Shown in pieces: positions 45,369 through 58,270 of a stretch of 64,000 bases of DNA. The DNA is from Cocos nucifera. Lineage: Eukaryota; Streptophyta; Magnoliopsida; Arecales; Arecaceae. Below the pieces are notes generated by a model, which saw nothing but the letters and a program-made list of their open reading frames with translations, searched no databases and was not told where the DNA came from. Where the stretch lies: the NCBI GenBank assembly GCA_006176705.1, contig QRFJ01000082.1, forward strand, positions 486,849 to 550,848, in the 5' to 3' direction. Made by a program: the position numbers and the translations under genes. Position 1 is the stretch's first letter. Each line of letters opens with the position of its first letter.

Positions 45369-46368
45369 NNNNNNNNNNNNNNNNNNNNNNNNNNNNNNNN
45401 NNNNNNNNNNNNNNNNNNNNNNNNNNNNNNNNNNNNNNNNNNNNNNNNNNNNNNNNNNNNNNNNNNNNNNNNNNNNNNNNNNNNNNNNNNNNNNNNNNNN
45501 NNNNNNNNNNNNNNNNNNNNNNNNNNNNNNNNNNNNNNNNNNNNNNNNNNNNNNNNNNNNNNNNNNNNNNNNNNNNNNNNNNNNNNNNNNNNNNNNNNNN
45601 NNNNNNNNNNNNNNNNNNNNNNNNNNNNNNNNNNNNNNNNNNNNNNNNNNNNNNNNNNNNNNNNNNNNNNNNNNNNNNNNNNNNNNNNNNNNNNNNNNNN
45701 NNNNNNNNNNNNNNNNNNNNNNNNNNNNNNNNNNNNNNNNNNNNNNNNNNNNNNNNNNNNNNNNNNNNNNNNNNNNNNNNNNNNNNNNNNNNNNNNNNNN
45801 NNNNNNNNNNNNNNNNNNNNNNNNNNNNNNNNNNNNNNNNNNNNNNNNNNNNNNNNNNNNNNNNNNNNNNNNNNNNNNNNNNNNNNNNNNNNNNNNNNNN
45901 NNNNNNNNNNNNNNNNNNNNNNNNNNNNNNNNNNNNNNNNNNNNNNNNNNNNNNNNNNNNNNNNNNNNNNNNNNNNNNNNNNNNNNNNNNNNNNNNNNNN
46001 NNNNNNNNNNNNNNNNNNNNNNNNNNNNNNNNNNNNNNNNNNNNNNNNNNNNNNNNNNNNNNNNNNNNNNNNNNNNNNNNNNNNNNNNNNNNNNNNNNNN
46101 NNNNNNNNNNNNNNNNNNNNNNNNNNNNNNNNNNNNNNNNNNNNNNNNNNNNNNNNNNNNNNNNNNNNNNNNNNNNNNNNNNNNNNNNNNNNNNNNNNNN
46201 NNNNNNNNNNNNNNNNNNNNNNNNNNNNNNNNNNNNNNNNNNNNNNNNNNNNNNNNNNNNNNNNNNNNNNNNNNNNNNNNNNNNNNNNNNNNNNNNNNNN
46301 NNNNNNNNNNNNNNNNNNNNNNNNNNNNNNNNNNNNNNNNNNNNNNNNNNNNNNNNNNNNNNNNNNNN
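45369..46368. other. Assembly gap, exactly 1000 N
   Basis: A round-number run of N, so a placeholder length. The sequences on both sides overlap in content (see the element entry). Confidence 0.99.
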
Positions 46369-47785
46369 ACCAGCCTTCGACAGCTTCGACATTCGGCACA
46401 TCCCAAGGACCGGGAATACAAGGGCCGACCTCCTCTCCAAGTTGGCCACCTCTGCCCCGGCCGAACTACCAAAAGAGGTGTTTCTGGAAACTCTGAAGCG
46501 CCCGACCACCGAAGAACCTCCGGCCGTCCTGCGGACGGACTTCGAGCCCAGCTGGATCGATCCGCTAATCGCCTACCTCGAAGAAGGGGTCCTCCCCCAC
46601 GATCGGAGAGAAGCTCGGAAGCTCAGGAGTCAAGCCTCCCGCTACGTCTTGTACGAGGGCAAGTTATATAAAAGGTCGTACTCCCTCCCGTTGCTGAGGT
46701 GCCTCCGACCCTCTGAGGCCTGCATCGCGCTACAGGATGTCCACGAAGGACTCTGCGGAAGTCACGCGGGAGCCAGATCCCTATCGCAAAGACTACTTCG
46801 GCAAGGGTACTACTGGCCGACCCTACTTCGTGATTCCACGGAATACGTGAAGAGGTGTGACCGCTGCCAGAAGAACGCCAGCGTGCAAAGGCAGCCGGCA
46901 TCCGAACTCACTCCGCTCACTGCACCCTGGCCCTTCGCGCAGTGGGGGATGGACATCCTCGGCCCCTTCCCAACAGCGTCCGGACAACGGAAGTTCCTCC
47001 TGGTCGCGATCGACTACTTTACCAAGTGGGTCGAGGCGGAACCACTAGCGAAGATCACCGAGGCCAAGGTGCAGGACTTCGTCTGGAAGACGCTGATCTG
47101 CCGGTTCGGTCTGCCCCGAGCTCTCATAACCGATAATGGGCGACAGTTCGCTGGAGCCCGGTTTGCCGAGTTCTGCGAAGGACTAAACGTCTCCCACCAC
47201 TTCACATCGGTGGCTCATCCGCAAGCCAATGGGGAAGCCGAAGTGACCAATCGGACCCTGCTGCAAGGCCTCAAGACGAGGCTCGACAGGGCAAAAGGGG
47301 CCTGGGTAGACGAACTCTACCACGTTCTCTGGGCATACCGAACAACGCAGAGGGTACCGACCGGCGAGACACCCTTCGCCTTGGCCTTCGGCACCGAGGC
47401 AGTCATCCCGATCGAGCTCAAACTCCCGTCTGCTCGAATCGTGGGCTTCAACGAGCAACTCAACTCCCAGGACCTCAGAACCAACCTCGACCTGCTGGAA
47501 GAAAGGAGGGAGGCAGCCCGCATCCGAATGGCCGCCTACCAGCGGAAGGTGGCTCGGTATCACAATTCCAGAGTCAAAAGCAAGGCGTTCAGAGTTGGGG
47601 ACTTAGTGCTCCGACGAGCAGCCGTCTCCCAGCCCCAGAATCAAGGGAAGCTCGTCCCAAATTGGGAAGGTCCGTACGAAGTGGTAGAGGTCATCCGACC
47701 TGGTACCTATCGCCTAAAGGAGCTCGGAGGACTAGCGCTTCCCCGACCTTGGAACTCAGAAAACCTGAGAATGTACTACCAGTAG
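46369..47785 (+). CDS. pol: pol: end of second RNase H and full integrase (second copy, intact frame)
   Basis: It opens directly after the gap inside the second RNase H (AFDSFDIRHIPRTGNTRADL). Integrase follows: the zinc finger with H..H in HEGLCGSH and C..C in RCDRCQ, and the catalytic core with the first Asp in WGMDILGPF, the second in ITDNGRQF and Glu in NGEAEVTNRT. The C-terminal GPYEVVEVIRPGTYRL segment follows, then a stop at 47783. No chromodomain is present, in line with Tat. The frame is undamaged. It duplicates 42841-44262 with only scattered substitutions, besides the indels in the first copy. Confidence 0.9.
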
Positions 47786-47844
47786 TTTCCCTCAATAAAA
47801 CCTTGTTGCTCGACACTATCGTTTCAGGGTCACTGGGAAAAAAG

Positions 47845-48160
47845 CGAGCGGAAATGCCCCCACAGCCGGCTAGGAACAGGAGGAGAACCTCGTCCTGGCA
47901 CGAGCAAAGTCAAAGGCCCCGTTCGCAAAGGACGGGATGGGGGGAGAAGCGAGGACGACGGTCCTCATGTGCCCCCACAGCCGGCTAGGAACAGGAGGAG
48001 AACCTCGTCCTAGCGTGAGCAAAGTCGAAGACCCCGTTCACGAAGGACGGGATGGGGGGAGAAGCTCGGACGACGGTCCGGATGTGCCCCCACAGCCCGT
48101 TAGGAACAAGAGGAGAACCTCGTCCTAACGTGAGCAAGGTTCAAGGCCTAGCCACAGAGT
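47845..48160 (+). repeat. 115-bp tandem array, second copy, about 3 units
   Basis: Same unit as 44321-45110. The first and last units match those of the longer array. The interior copies are missing. Confidence 0.9.
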
Positions 48161-48573
48161 CTACGGCAAGCTTCACTACAGAAGACGAGGTCTCCTTCGG
48201 ACCTCAGCTTCAACTTCGGTGTCAGCATCAGCGGGAGACGGGATCTCCCCCAAGCGATCATAACCTTGACTGCAAAAGAGGAGGTCTCCCCCGAATCGAC
48301 TTCGGTTGATGAAGGCGATGTCAACTCCGACCCTGACCACGGGGGGCGACATTGACTCCGGCCTCAACGTCGACTTCACCAATTTTGGCTGGAAACGAGT
48401 CCCATCCCAACTCCAAACATCGACTGAAGATGAGGTCTCCCCCAAGCCTCAGCCTCAACTTCAGCGTCAATCTTGGCTGGAGATGAGACCTCCCCGAGCT
48501 TCAGATGCGGAGCCTGGAAGAAGACTTCGGCAGTCGCCTGTTTTGGTACTCCCTTCCTTCAATTTTTGAACTC

Positions 48574-48588
48574 GGGAGTGGGGGGGCT
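48574..48588 (+). other. Polypurine tract
   Basis: GGGAGTGGGGGGGCT immediately before the 3' LTR at 48591. It is the plus-strand primer site in reverse transcription. Confidence 0.85.
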
Positions 48589-48590
48589 AC

Positions 48591-49902
48591 TGTTGGGGAT
48601 AAATCCCGCTCCTGCCGAAGCCCGGCCCAACGCTCAGCCCAATGTAACCGGTAGCTGCTGAAGAGCTTCAGCGCCAGGCGCCAGGCCGAGCCCCTAAGAC
48701 GGCCGAACTGCTTAGAGGCCGAACTCCCCTGCACCAAGGTCTCGGCCGAACTGCTTAGAGGCCGAACCCCCCTGTACCGAGGTCCGGGCCGAACTGCCTA
48801 GAGGGCGAACTCCCACCGCCAGCCAAACTTCCCCACGGCCGAACTCCTTCGGACCGACCCCAGGCGAGTCCATGCAGCCGAACTCCTTCGGACCCCACGG
48901 CCGAACTCCTTCGGACCGACCCCAGGCGAGTCCATGCAGCCGAACTCCTTCGGACCGACCCCGGGCGAGTCCATGCAGCCGAACTCCTTCGGACCCCACG
49001 GCCGAACTCCTTCGGACCCCACGGCCGAACTCCTTCGGACCCCACGGCCGAACTCCTTCGGACCGACTCCTCAGCGAGCCCTGGCCGAACCAACTAGCAA
49101 CCGAAGTCCTTCAATTGGCCAGCCGAGCTTCTTCGGGCCTCTCAGCGGCCGAACTCTACAGATGGCCGACCCTTCAGCCAGACGGACTCCCCCAGCTTCC
49201 CCTTCGGCCGAACTCTGTTACAAGTCCGAACTCCGTTGGATGAACCGTCGCCTGCAGCAAGACCGGACGGCGCCTTCCTTTCCGTACCGGACTCCATGCG
49301 GCCGACTACTCGCCGGTATGGCTCCCACGACCTACCGGACGACGCCTTCCTCTCCGTACCGGACTCCATGCGGCCCACGACTCGCCGGTATGGCTCCCAC
49401 GACCTACCGGACGACGCCTTCCTTTCCGTACCGGACTCCATGCGGCCGACTACTCGCCGGTATGGCTCCCACGACCTGCCGGACGACGCCTTCCTCTCCG
49501 TACCGGACTCCATGCGGCCCACGGCTCGCCGGTACAGCTCCCACGATCTACCGGACGACGCCTTCCTCTCCGTACCAAGCTCCATGTTGCCCGACGACTC
49601 TCTGCCAGACGGCACAGCCGTCACCATCAACTAAGCTCCGCTATAAAAGGACCCCTCCCGACACACTAAGGCTAAGCTCTCTGAACTCTCGACTCTCTAA
49701 GCTCTCCTCCACATCTCTAAGCTCCGGGACTCATTCCGGGCACTCCATTACTGTTGGTCGGAAACTAACTTGACCGTCGGAGGGTCCTGCCGGAGCCACC
49801 ACCCCACCGATTCCGGGCGGGACTTCGTTTTGCAGGTCCCCGGCGGCTTCCAGCGGCCTCGATTGCGGCGACCTCCGGCGGCGACGGATTTCTGCACCAA
49901 CA
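48591..49902 (+). repeat. 3' LTR of Tat-type element (1312 bp)
   Basis: TGTTGGGGATAAATCCCG to CACCAACA. Collinear with the 5' LTR, with few substitutions and two fewer 23-bp units. The TATAAAA is at 49642-49648 and the LTR end is the same distance beyond it as in the 5' LTR. Confidence 0.95.
49642..49648 (+). promoter_or_regulatory. TATA box of 3' LTR
   Basis: TATAAAA in the same context as in the 5' LTR. It could drive transcription outward into the flanking DNA. Confidence 0.6.
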
Positions 49903-49907
49903 CTAAC
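49903..49907. repeat. Target-site duplication CTAAC, right copy
   Basis: Exact match to 37196-37200. Confidence 0.95.
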
Positions 49908-49973
49908 CATTTATTTGTTGGTGTGTAAAAGTAAAATATCATCTATTGATTCATCCTGTTTAGATGAAGGGTG

Positions 49974-50000
49974 CGCGCGCGCGAGAGCGAGCGAGAGAGA

Positions 50001-50032
<32 letters not shown>

Positions 50033-50033
50033 T
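49974..50033. repeat. (CG)n-(GA)n microsatellite
   Basis: 'gcgcgcgcgcgagagcgagc' followed by long 'gaga' runs. Confidence 0.9.
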
Positions 50034-50403
50034 AATGGAATAGATATAGCTAGAGAGAGGGAGGAGTGAGGGAGACACTACCTATAATATAATACAATCT
50101 TGCCACTGAGAGATATGGTTACAATCCAGAACTTCATCTAAAAAGACCAGCTAGAATATATTTTTGGATTTTTTTGTATTGCATTAGTACTCAAAATTTT
50201 TTCAATGAATAAATAATGCGTGACTAAATATACGTTTATACGAATTCTCACATATTCTCTTCATTTAATCTAAGCATTCTCGCTAGGGTCAAGATTCAAA
50301 TCCATGCAAATTTATTCATAAATACCATGATAAACTCATTATTCAATCCTAATGAATCTTCAAAATAGTTTCTTCTAATTCACATGGGCTATGAGCTAGG
50401 TCA

Positions 50404-50534
50404 GCTTTGATACCATTTATCATAATCTAAACTCTCATCAAAAGAGTCTATTTGAAAGATATTATTTAGATTCTTTGATCATGTATAAATATTCAAGATC
50501 TTTTAAGTAAATAATCAATATGAAATTAAATACA
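50404..50534 (-). mobile_element. TRIM LTR plus primer-binding site (fragment)
   Basis: On the minus strand an LTR of 117 bp runs from TGTATTTAATTTCATATTGATT at 50534 to about 50418. It carries 'gatcttgaatatttataca' and 'ctaaataatatctttcaa', as in the TRIM at 25850. Two bases later comes TGGTATCAAAGC (50415-50404), one base from the standard initiator-tRNA site. The second LTR is not found. Confidence 0.65.
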
Positions 50535-50539
50535 TACCT

Positions 50540-53500
50540 ATGGGTCTTCATATAAGCTGAGTTTAAATTTTTTTTAGACATGTACTTTACCGCATCCAAT
50601 CATTTCTAAAAGCTATAACTAATTATCATTTAGCTAGAAATAAAGATATTACACTATTTATTAAAGAATGGTTTAGAGAAAAAAAAATATAAGGAATCAA
50701 AACTCTTCAAAATTATCTAAGGATACTTCTTCATGCATATTGTTCTATTATTTTCCAATCTAATTGATAAACAGTATATCATAGAGAGATGCTAAAGTCA
50801 TATTATCGGAAAGAACTTTGTGGCTAGGCTCTGTTTGATCAGAATATTGAATAAGTTGAAATAGTCTTTTAGAGTTTCATTTATACGCCAAATAGAGCAG
50901 TCATCACCTTGCAAGATAAGTTTGCCCCGGTTCTGAAAATTTTGTTCATCTATGTTTCTAATAGGAAAATACTTTCTACACCATGAGTATACTTTACGGA
51001 CACCGCTTGTGGTAATTAGCTCTTGCATGAGATCTAAGCATGGCATCCCAAAAAATTTTTTTTTTTACTCTGATTCAGCATGAGAGCCAATCACCGCAGG
51101 TGGTGTCCACGGAGCTACACCGCCTACGATATATAAAGAATTTTTCATGTCTAATATCATGCACCAAGGACCCAACTGAGCTGGACCTAGGGCCATCAGC
51201 ATAAAGGCTAGCTCAGATTGTTTATTAGAAACTTTATAGCATATTACATGCCCTATCACAATAATCTAGGGGATAATGTCTTTCTACATAACCGAATTCT
51301 CTCGCACTTATACCTAATTGGTCCGAAGCACTGCATGTGCTAAAGTAATATACTTTAGCGTCTAACAAGCATTTTACATGTCGGAATTAGGATTGTATGG
51401 CAGCACAAAAGCTTGTATGGGTGATGATCCACCCATAGAAGCCACAATTTGCCTATCTTCCTATGAATACCAGCGAGACATCACTTTTCTAGGCTGCACC
51501 AACTCCCACTTTAGTTCCAGTCCTCTCAGATCCATCACATTATTTCAGGTCCACAAAAGGAGCCTGGCAGGTTAAAAGACTGGTGTAACCAGATCCACCA
51601 CCTCACAGCCAATGCATGACCACCAGCTTTAAAGGCAAGTAAAGGAACCCAGCAACCCCTGCACCCAACCTGACCCATTGAGGTCCCACCGCAAGCTCTC
51701 TCCACCTGCAATGCTCACTTTATTTGCCAGACTTGACGGTTAGATCTTTACATGTCCCTCTCAAATAGAACACTTAGTACTTCCATGAGTTTTTCTTTGA
51801 TTCTCTTCTAGGTGGAACAGGGGATTGCATGGGACTAAACAATCTATTGCTTGTTAGTTATGTTATTCAGAAGTCCTCCATAAATTATAATGTCAGATCT
51901 GGACTTGGAGCGCACACCACGCTATGCAATCATTCTTTTTTTTGACTCCTAGAAGTTTGCTGTTAACTACGAGGAGCCATGTACGATAGCTAAATAAAAC
52001 AACTTGAATAATATGTTCAGCACCTTTTCTTGATAAGTATCGATAAAATAACAAAGTAGAAAAATATTTTCACTAAAATATTTCTTTCCCATTTCATTTC
52101 ATGCATCGGTTTGACCGTTACCATTTAAATTCTGATTGCTTCGAGTTTTAGAATGCATGATTTCCTCGACACTTCATTTTTTTTTTGTATATTAAAGTCA
52201 CGCGGTTGCACCCTCTCCATCCCGAGCGCACGAACTCATCATTAGATAGACATGCAAGAAGGGGCAAGTTCCATAGGGATAACCAAAAGCACCGACAGAC
52301 CTTGAGGTTGGACTTGCTGCAAGTTTGAGATCCAAGTACTATAGTTTGAGATCTTCCACTCGGCTGATCCACTTTCTACCGTGGATTCCTTTAAACAAGA
52401 TAACAAGAGTTATTATCTTTTTTGGTCCCACCCTATCCGAGTTATCTATTTGGCACATTGTAACATATATATTCTCCTTGTGTAATATAAAAGATGGCTC
52501 AAGGACCAACATGTGCTCCATATATGCTATTAGCCAAGTTGGTTTAGAATATGTTAGTGATTATTAGAGAAAGAAAAAAATGCTACAAGTTGGAACTCCA
52601 TCACTACTTGCCGCTGGTATGTCACATGGCATGAGGCAATCAGCTAGTGCCATACACCACAGCCCCAGTGCACATTGCAATGAATCCATGATTAAACCAA
52701 TCCCCTTCTATCATGCTCCTCTTGTTATCTTTTTAATTTTATTAAAAATGTATGTATTTATTTATTTATTTATTGTGAGATCTCATTCTCATGAGTCTCC
52801 TTGTCCATCTTTTGAGTATCCTATTAAAATCACTGACTACCATTCAATTAGCTTAACAATGACTCCTAGTTCTACCCATCTAACATGGGGTCCTTCTCAG
52901 GCGCCGACACATTCAGACCATGAAATTGCTAGATAAAGCTACTGGGGTCTTCTTTCTCCCTTTTCTTAAAGGAAAAGGGGCAAAAAAAAAAAAAATCAAT
53001 AAACTTATAACATAAAAGAATCACTAAAGTTAAAAGAAAAAGTAAATGCCATTAATTATGAACACATGGCAAGAGTTCAGGACTGATTCAAAAGGGACGC
53101 TAGTGAAGATCATATGTATCAAAATGGGCTTTTAAATGGCGTAGATCAAGCAAGATAGAATATGTTTTAGTTTTCAGAAGAGCACTGATGGTAGTGTGTG
53201 AAGTACTGTTTATGAATTATTTTAAGAGAAGATCTGGTCAAAATTTTTAAAAGAATGAGCTTAAAAGCTCATTCAAGTAAGTGGAAGAGGAATCCGCCAT
53301 TAATCAAGTTGATATTGGATGCCATGGGAAGCAGACAAACAACAAATATTTGGTAAGATATAACAACCACTAACAAGGCTATAACTACTTTAGAGTAATG
53401 ATAATGGATATGGCTTCAAAATAGCTCTTTGAAAAGGCAAAAGAATACCTTTGGTTGATTCAATCATGAGCTGAAATCTAATAAAGATAATGACAATGAG

Positions 53501-56500
53501 TGGATTACAAGTGGGATTGTATAGAACATCAACATTTCGGAGTAATCATATAAAGTTCTGAACAAAAGCAGGACCACAGAGAAGATCAACATTGAAGCTT
53601 TCCTTCAAAAAATGCAGCAACAATAAGATCCTTAGAATAAGAGCAGAATAGTGCATCCCAGAAAGGTATGCAGCTAAAAGAGTTAAGGACTTGTTAAAGA
53701 TAAAATTTGCAAGATTAAGGGACGCACCTCAGCCTTCTATTCAAGAATTAAAAGCTTAAAAGCCTGATAAAGCATGTTGAAAATGTCCTTAAAAAAGTGT
53801 GATTAAATTATTCATACCATACCCTAGTTATCTTACAATTAAAACCCCACCTTGACCATCTCTACCAAAATAGAGGAAAAAATTAGAAAAGAATTTCATA
53901 AATACTAGAGTCATTGTATGATCAAAGAATTGGAACTTCTTGGCAATTACAAAACCTCATACTATGCTGATGTGAAATTACAAAAAAAAAAAAAAAAAAA
54001 AAAAATTCTAAAGAATCATAATATAAAATATGAAGACTTCCCAAATTTTGGCTGAAGTTTGATCTACCTCTCAGAAAATTAAAGTTCAATCTTGATGCCT
54101 TTTTGTCTATAGTGGTTTTGAACCCATCAAATTATTAATATGGATATGCGGAAGCATGAAGAAATAAAGAAAAAGGAACAAAGTGAAAAGAAGCTCATGA
54201 AAGCAAAGAAAAGCATACACAGAAATATCCATGCCAAGGAAGACTTTTGATGATGGGCTACACAAGCAGTGCTAGAGTTGGCTCTCCCTAGAAAACCCTA
54301 AAACTCTCTCATCCCAGGTGAAGGCAGTAATCAACTTAAGTCACTTGGTACACCACCAAAAACAAGAAGCTATACTGGTAGGTTAGCTGGAACCTTCAAA
54401 GCAAGGCAACACTTGGACCTGGTTTTTTGTTTGTTGAGCAAAAAATACTAAGGATTTGCCCAAGACAATAGATATTGCTGACAAAGTGGAAGATGGAGAA
54501 CCATAAACCTATTTATACCAACCTCTCGGAGATGGAGTTATGGATAAGAACAAATTGTTCATCCATATTACAAAACTGAGCCACCAAGCTAGCCATCAGA
54601 AGCTACCATGTCCCCCTCATCCCATCAACTTTTATTTGCACATTACTCTAGCGGTCCAGGAAACCATTTTAAGGAAGTGAAAGTTTTGTTAATAGAGGTA
54701 AAGACAACCACATCATTGCTTGTGCTTGTGGAAGTAGAACTTGAAGGGGGCAAAGGGCAAATCATGAGCAGCCAAATTTGGTCAAAGAGACGAGGGTTTT
54801 TGTAGTTGTTACACTTTGTGACAAAGGAGCTGGAAGCTAATGGCCTAAGCATATGACTGCACGCAGGGTATTTTGATTCATTAGGGCAAAAAAAAAAGGT
54901 GGTGGGGGGAGGGTTCTCGACGCCATGGGTCCACATAGTCCCTGTAAAGGGATCATGATGGAAGGAGATCTACAATGTGCATTCCATCTGCTTGATCTAA
55001 TATAAAGATCAACATTTTGGTTCCATCATGTTGGCTATATAAAATAGTAGTATGCATGTTGAAAAGAAATGTAGAATCTAGAAAAAGTGAGTTCTAATCA
55101 AATTAGTGAAGATCATGACAAAGCAAGGTTGGTCTTTCTTTCTTCTTTGATCCTTTCCTTTTTTTTTTTTTCCAACAAAAAGAGAACTAGGATGGATGGA
55201 AGCGAAAATAAGATTGATCTAAGGCCATTGATATCCTATGCTAAATACTTATACCAACTTAACTAACTTGCATCCTTGATGAAGCAAAGTTGGCCTAGAT
55301 ATTATATTTTTGGTGGGTGATGGAGATTTATCTTGACCAAGATGTGGAACCTGGGAAAATTCTGAGAAAAATGAGATAATACAAGATCTCATTTGATATA
55401 TAAAGTGACCAACATATGTAAATATCCAGCATGATATATTAACACCAAAATTAAAGTACATTTTCTACATTCATTCTAAATTCTTTTTGAGGAAAGAGGG
55501 AGAAGTGGTCCTTCTCCCAAGAATATTATTAGTAATCTAGCATTCACAGCTTACCATGTACAGGTGAGTGAGTGTTGGGAGGGGTAATTGCAGGTATATG
55601 TACAGTCATTCTAAATTTATTTGTTAAAAACTCAATTAAGATAGGAACAGGAAAACAGAAAAGTTTCATCACAACGGCTATAATCATATGGTTTACTTAT
55701 ACTTTGTCGGCCAATATCAAATGATATATCAATTTACATGGACTAAGATTTTAAATATATTTTATTAACTTAAATATTATCATATATCTTGGCAAAGATG
55801 CTGAAATTGACATGGAAAGAAAACTTTAAGCTTAAAAGTGAGTTGAGCTTGGGAATTGGAGGTCGATGATGACGAACTTAATAGCAGGAATCTTTCATTT
55901 AAAATAATGCTGATCATATTAAAATATATTCTTATGTAAATATTTTAATTATATTTTATTAGTTTTTGATTAAGAGGCCCACTTTCTTATATCCATCCCG
56001 ACCTTCTATTACCTAATAGAATGAGAATTCGCTTAGCAAATAGGACTTAGTTTCCTATCTTGTCTTAAGAACAAGGTAAAGAAGAAAATAAAGAATGAAA
56101 ATTAATCATTTAACATCAACAACATATTATGATTCATGTAGGAATCAAGATAAGTTGTTATAAACAGCAAAATGAAATTCATCGGCCAGTATTTATGATT
56201 CGAACCGTACAAAAGTTTTATCATATTAACTCCATGCAATCCAAGAACTACTAAGAATGACATGAAACCTTGGTGGGGCATCGTTTTGAATGATGGTGCT
56301 ATAACCATTATAATAGCTATCATTAGGCTTTTGGCTACCCCTACATTATGTTAGCAAGATTAATAATATAGAAAATTATAAAAATCATTATTTTTCCATT
56401 ATTTTTTATTTTAATGGATTACTATGACATAAATAATGGATGTTATTTTCTTTTGTACCTTTTTTGAAATAAACTAGTGTTGCAAAATTCAAATTGATTT

Positions 56501-56640
56501 GCCTGAAATTTTTTCTCTAAAAGCATTGTGCAGTCCAAAAATTAATTTTAGTTAACAAAATGTGATAAAGAATACTGCTGCTATTTTCTCACTATTATCC
56601 ATTATTTTTCATTGTAGCACCATTGTAATAGCTATTTTAG
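50540..56640. other. Long intergenic stretch, no supported gene
   Basis: Many short frames, none with a recognisable domain (the largest are 118 codons at 52580-52936 and 97 at 54643-54936). A-runs occur at 52981-52995 and 53981-54004. There are no clear element ends, tRNAs or splice-consistent coding blocks to my eye. Confidence 0.4.
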
Positions 56641-56649
56641 CGAATAGTT

Positions 56650-57550
56650 TGTTATTGTAAAATTAAAAATTTACTTTTTGGACCTTTAGTCCGTCTGCCC
56701 ATATTGCGGACTAGGGGATGAGATAATAGAGCATGTCTTTTTCTTATGTCTGAGAGCTGATAGCTTGTGGGTATCATTTAGACAAAGGCACTAGTTGAAT
56801 CCTTTTTGGAGTTTCAGAGCATTGAGGACGAGAAGACTATAGGGTGGTAGGCATGTGAGCTATTTAAATTATCTATCATGTCTGGTTGTCTAGGAATAGC
56901 TTACTGTTTGAGTTTAGAAGGTATTCAGCAAGATTCATTTTGGATAGAGCTTTTATTTAAGTAGCGGAGATGATAGAGATGATTTTGAGGACCTCGGATA
57001 TCTGGAACTCTCCCTAGCTCGTGCGGTGTTCCGCAGGGTTTTTATTTTGTGAAAGTCCCCACTATCAATCTACCTCAAAATCTACTTCGATGATAGGAAA
57101 GAAGATGCTAGTTTTGTACTCCGTGGGCTTGATTCCAGATTGCTGGCTATTAGTGGGGAGCCATTTCTTTGAGCTCATGATATCAAGAGTACAACTTTGT
57201 ACCGCTTGGATTGGGGATTGCATGTGCATGGTGGACACTGTGAGTCAACTATCTAGTAATTGAGGGAGACTCAGCCACGATGGTGACTTGGATCCAGGGG
57301 TATGTGGCTCTACTGTAGGATATCCCAAGACTATTGACATGATGCATAGTCCTTGATATTAGGCATGTCTTTCAGGAGGCAGATACTGCAACTAGGTGGC
57401 AACTTTGGTCATAGAGCATTCTAGAGATTTTCTTTGGATGGATGTGGGGGCGGCTCTTGAGCTGACATTTTATTTTTTGATTTTTTTTGGATGTGTTTAC
57501 ACTAGGCTTATTGAATGCTCCACCTTATAAAATAAATTTTATTTTTTTTA
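56650..57550 (+). mobile_element. LINE remnant: zf-RVT and RNase H
   Basis: The plus strand reads the zinc-binding domain (VCPYCGLGDEIIEHVFFLCLRADSLW, 56692-56770), then a LARNSLLFEFRR segment (about 56890). A decayed RNase H follows (LKIYFDD, SFVLRGLDSRLLAISGEPF near 57070-57170) and a C-terminal RHVFREADTATRW stretch near 57365-57405. Frames change several times and stops are frequent. The 3' end runs into A/T-rich 'aaaataaattttattttttt' near 57530-57550. The RT core is absent. Confidence 0.68.
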
Positions 57551-58118
57551 AAAAAAACTCTTTGGGATGAGTATAGTTATTATAACAACCAATAATGAGG
57601 TGGGGAACTATTAATTATAATTATTATAACAATCGATGGGGTGGGGGACTATTGTCATAGGATAATGTGTTATTTAAAACTTTGGATTAGGACAAAAGGT
57701 TTGGTAGAAAATCATGGCAAGTCATGATAAACTTTAGAAAATAAAACACGAAACTGGGACTACAAGAAGGATTAGATGTTGGTGTCAAGGTACGGTTGAT
57801 TTTAGAATCAACCCATTTGTGGGTTGTTGCATGAGATGGGATAAACTTTAGGTAGGATGTAAGGTAAATAATTGTAGAAAAAAAATTGGGATGTACTTCA
57901 GTGCTTGAGCACGAAGTCAGATTCTGAGTAGAACATTGCAAATAGTGGCAAGATTATGACTAACTCCTAGTTTCGGATCTAAGGTAAAATCAACATTATA
58001 AATGTGTTTTTAAAACTAAACAACATTATATTGCAATTCAAGTTAATACATCCTTTATTCCTTTTTTTTCCTTCGTTTGGTCGGTCATATATAAAAGTTC
58101 AATTGCTCATCGATATTG
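57551..58118. other. Intergenic, one short duplication
   Basis: 'attataacaa' and 'ggggaactatt' blocks repeat at 57575-57660 with about 60 bp spacing. No gene seen. Confidence 0.4.
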
Positions 58119-58256
58119 TGTACCGCCCTAAAAATCTTGTTTACCTCCTAAGCCCAAGATCAAGCAAAAAGATATTATTTGGATTCCATAATTCTGTATA
58201 AGTCCTTAAGATCTATCCAATGTATATTCGATGTGGAACCAATTAAATATACGTCA
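58119..58256 (-). repeat. Solo or truncated TRIM LTR
   Basis: The minus strand reads 'attggttccacatcgaatat', 'gatagatctt', 'ggaatccaaataatatcttt' and ends GGCGGTACA at 58119. It is alignable with the LTRs at 25850 and 50418. No primer-binding site follows the end, so it is a 3' or solo LTR. The left (TG) boundary near 58256 is approximate. Confidence 0.5.
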
Positions 58257-58270
58257 TGTGGATCCTCATA

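Larger units (their letters stand above)
37201..49902 (+). mobile_element. Ty3/gypsy LTR retrotransposon, Tat-type (as assembled 12.7 kb)
   Basis: Order: 5' LTR, primer-binding site, gag-pro, RT with RNase H, a second RNase H, integrase without a chromodomain, a 115-bp tandem array, polypurine tract, 3' LTR. The extra, cellular-type RNase H after the usual one marks the Tat lineage of plant Ty3/gypsy. Matching CTAAC duplications and closely similar LTRs show a recent, single insertion. The 3' half occurs twice: 42839-45368 before the 1000-N gap and 46369-48430 after it. If that is assembly redundancy, the real element is about 9.2 kb (37201-42840 joined to 46369-49902). Confidence 0.93.

Noticed and set aside
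45241..46671. Long frames crossing the N run on both strands
   Set aside because: They are open only because unknown bases cannot encode a stop.
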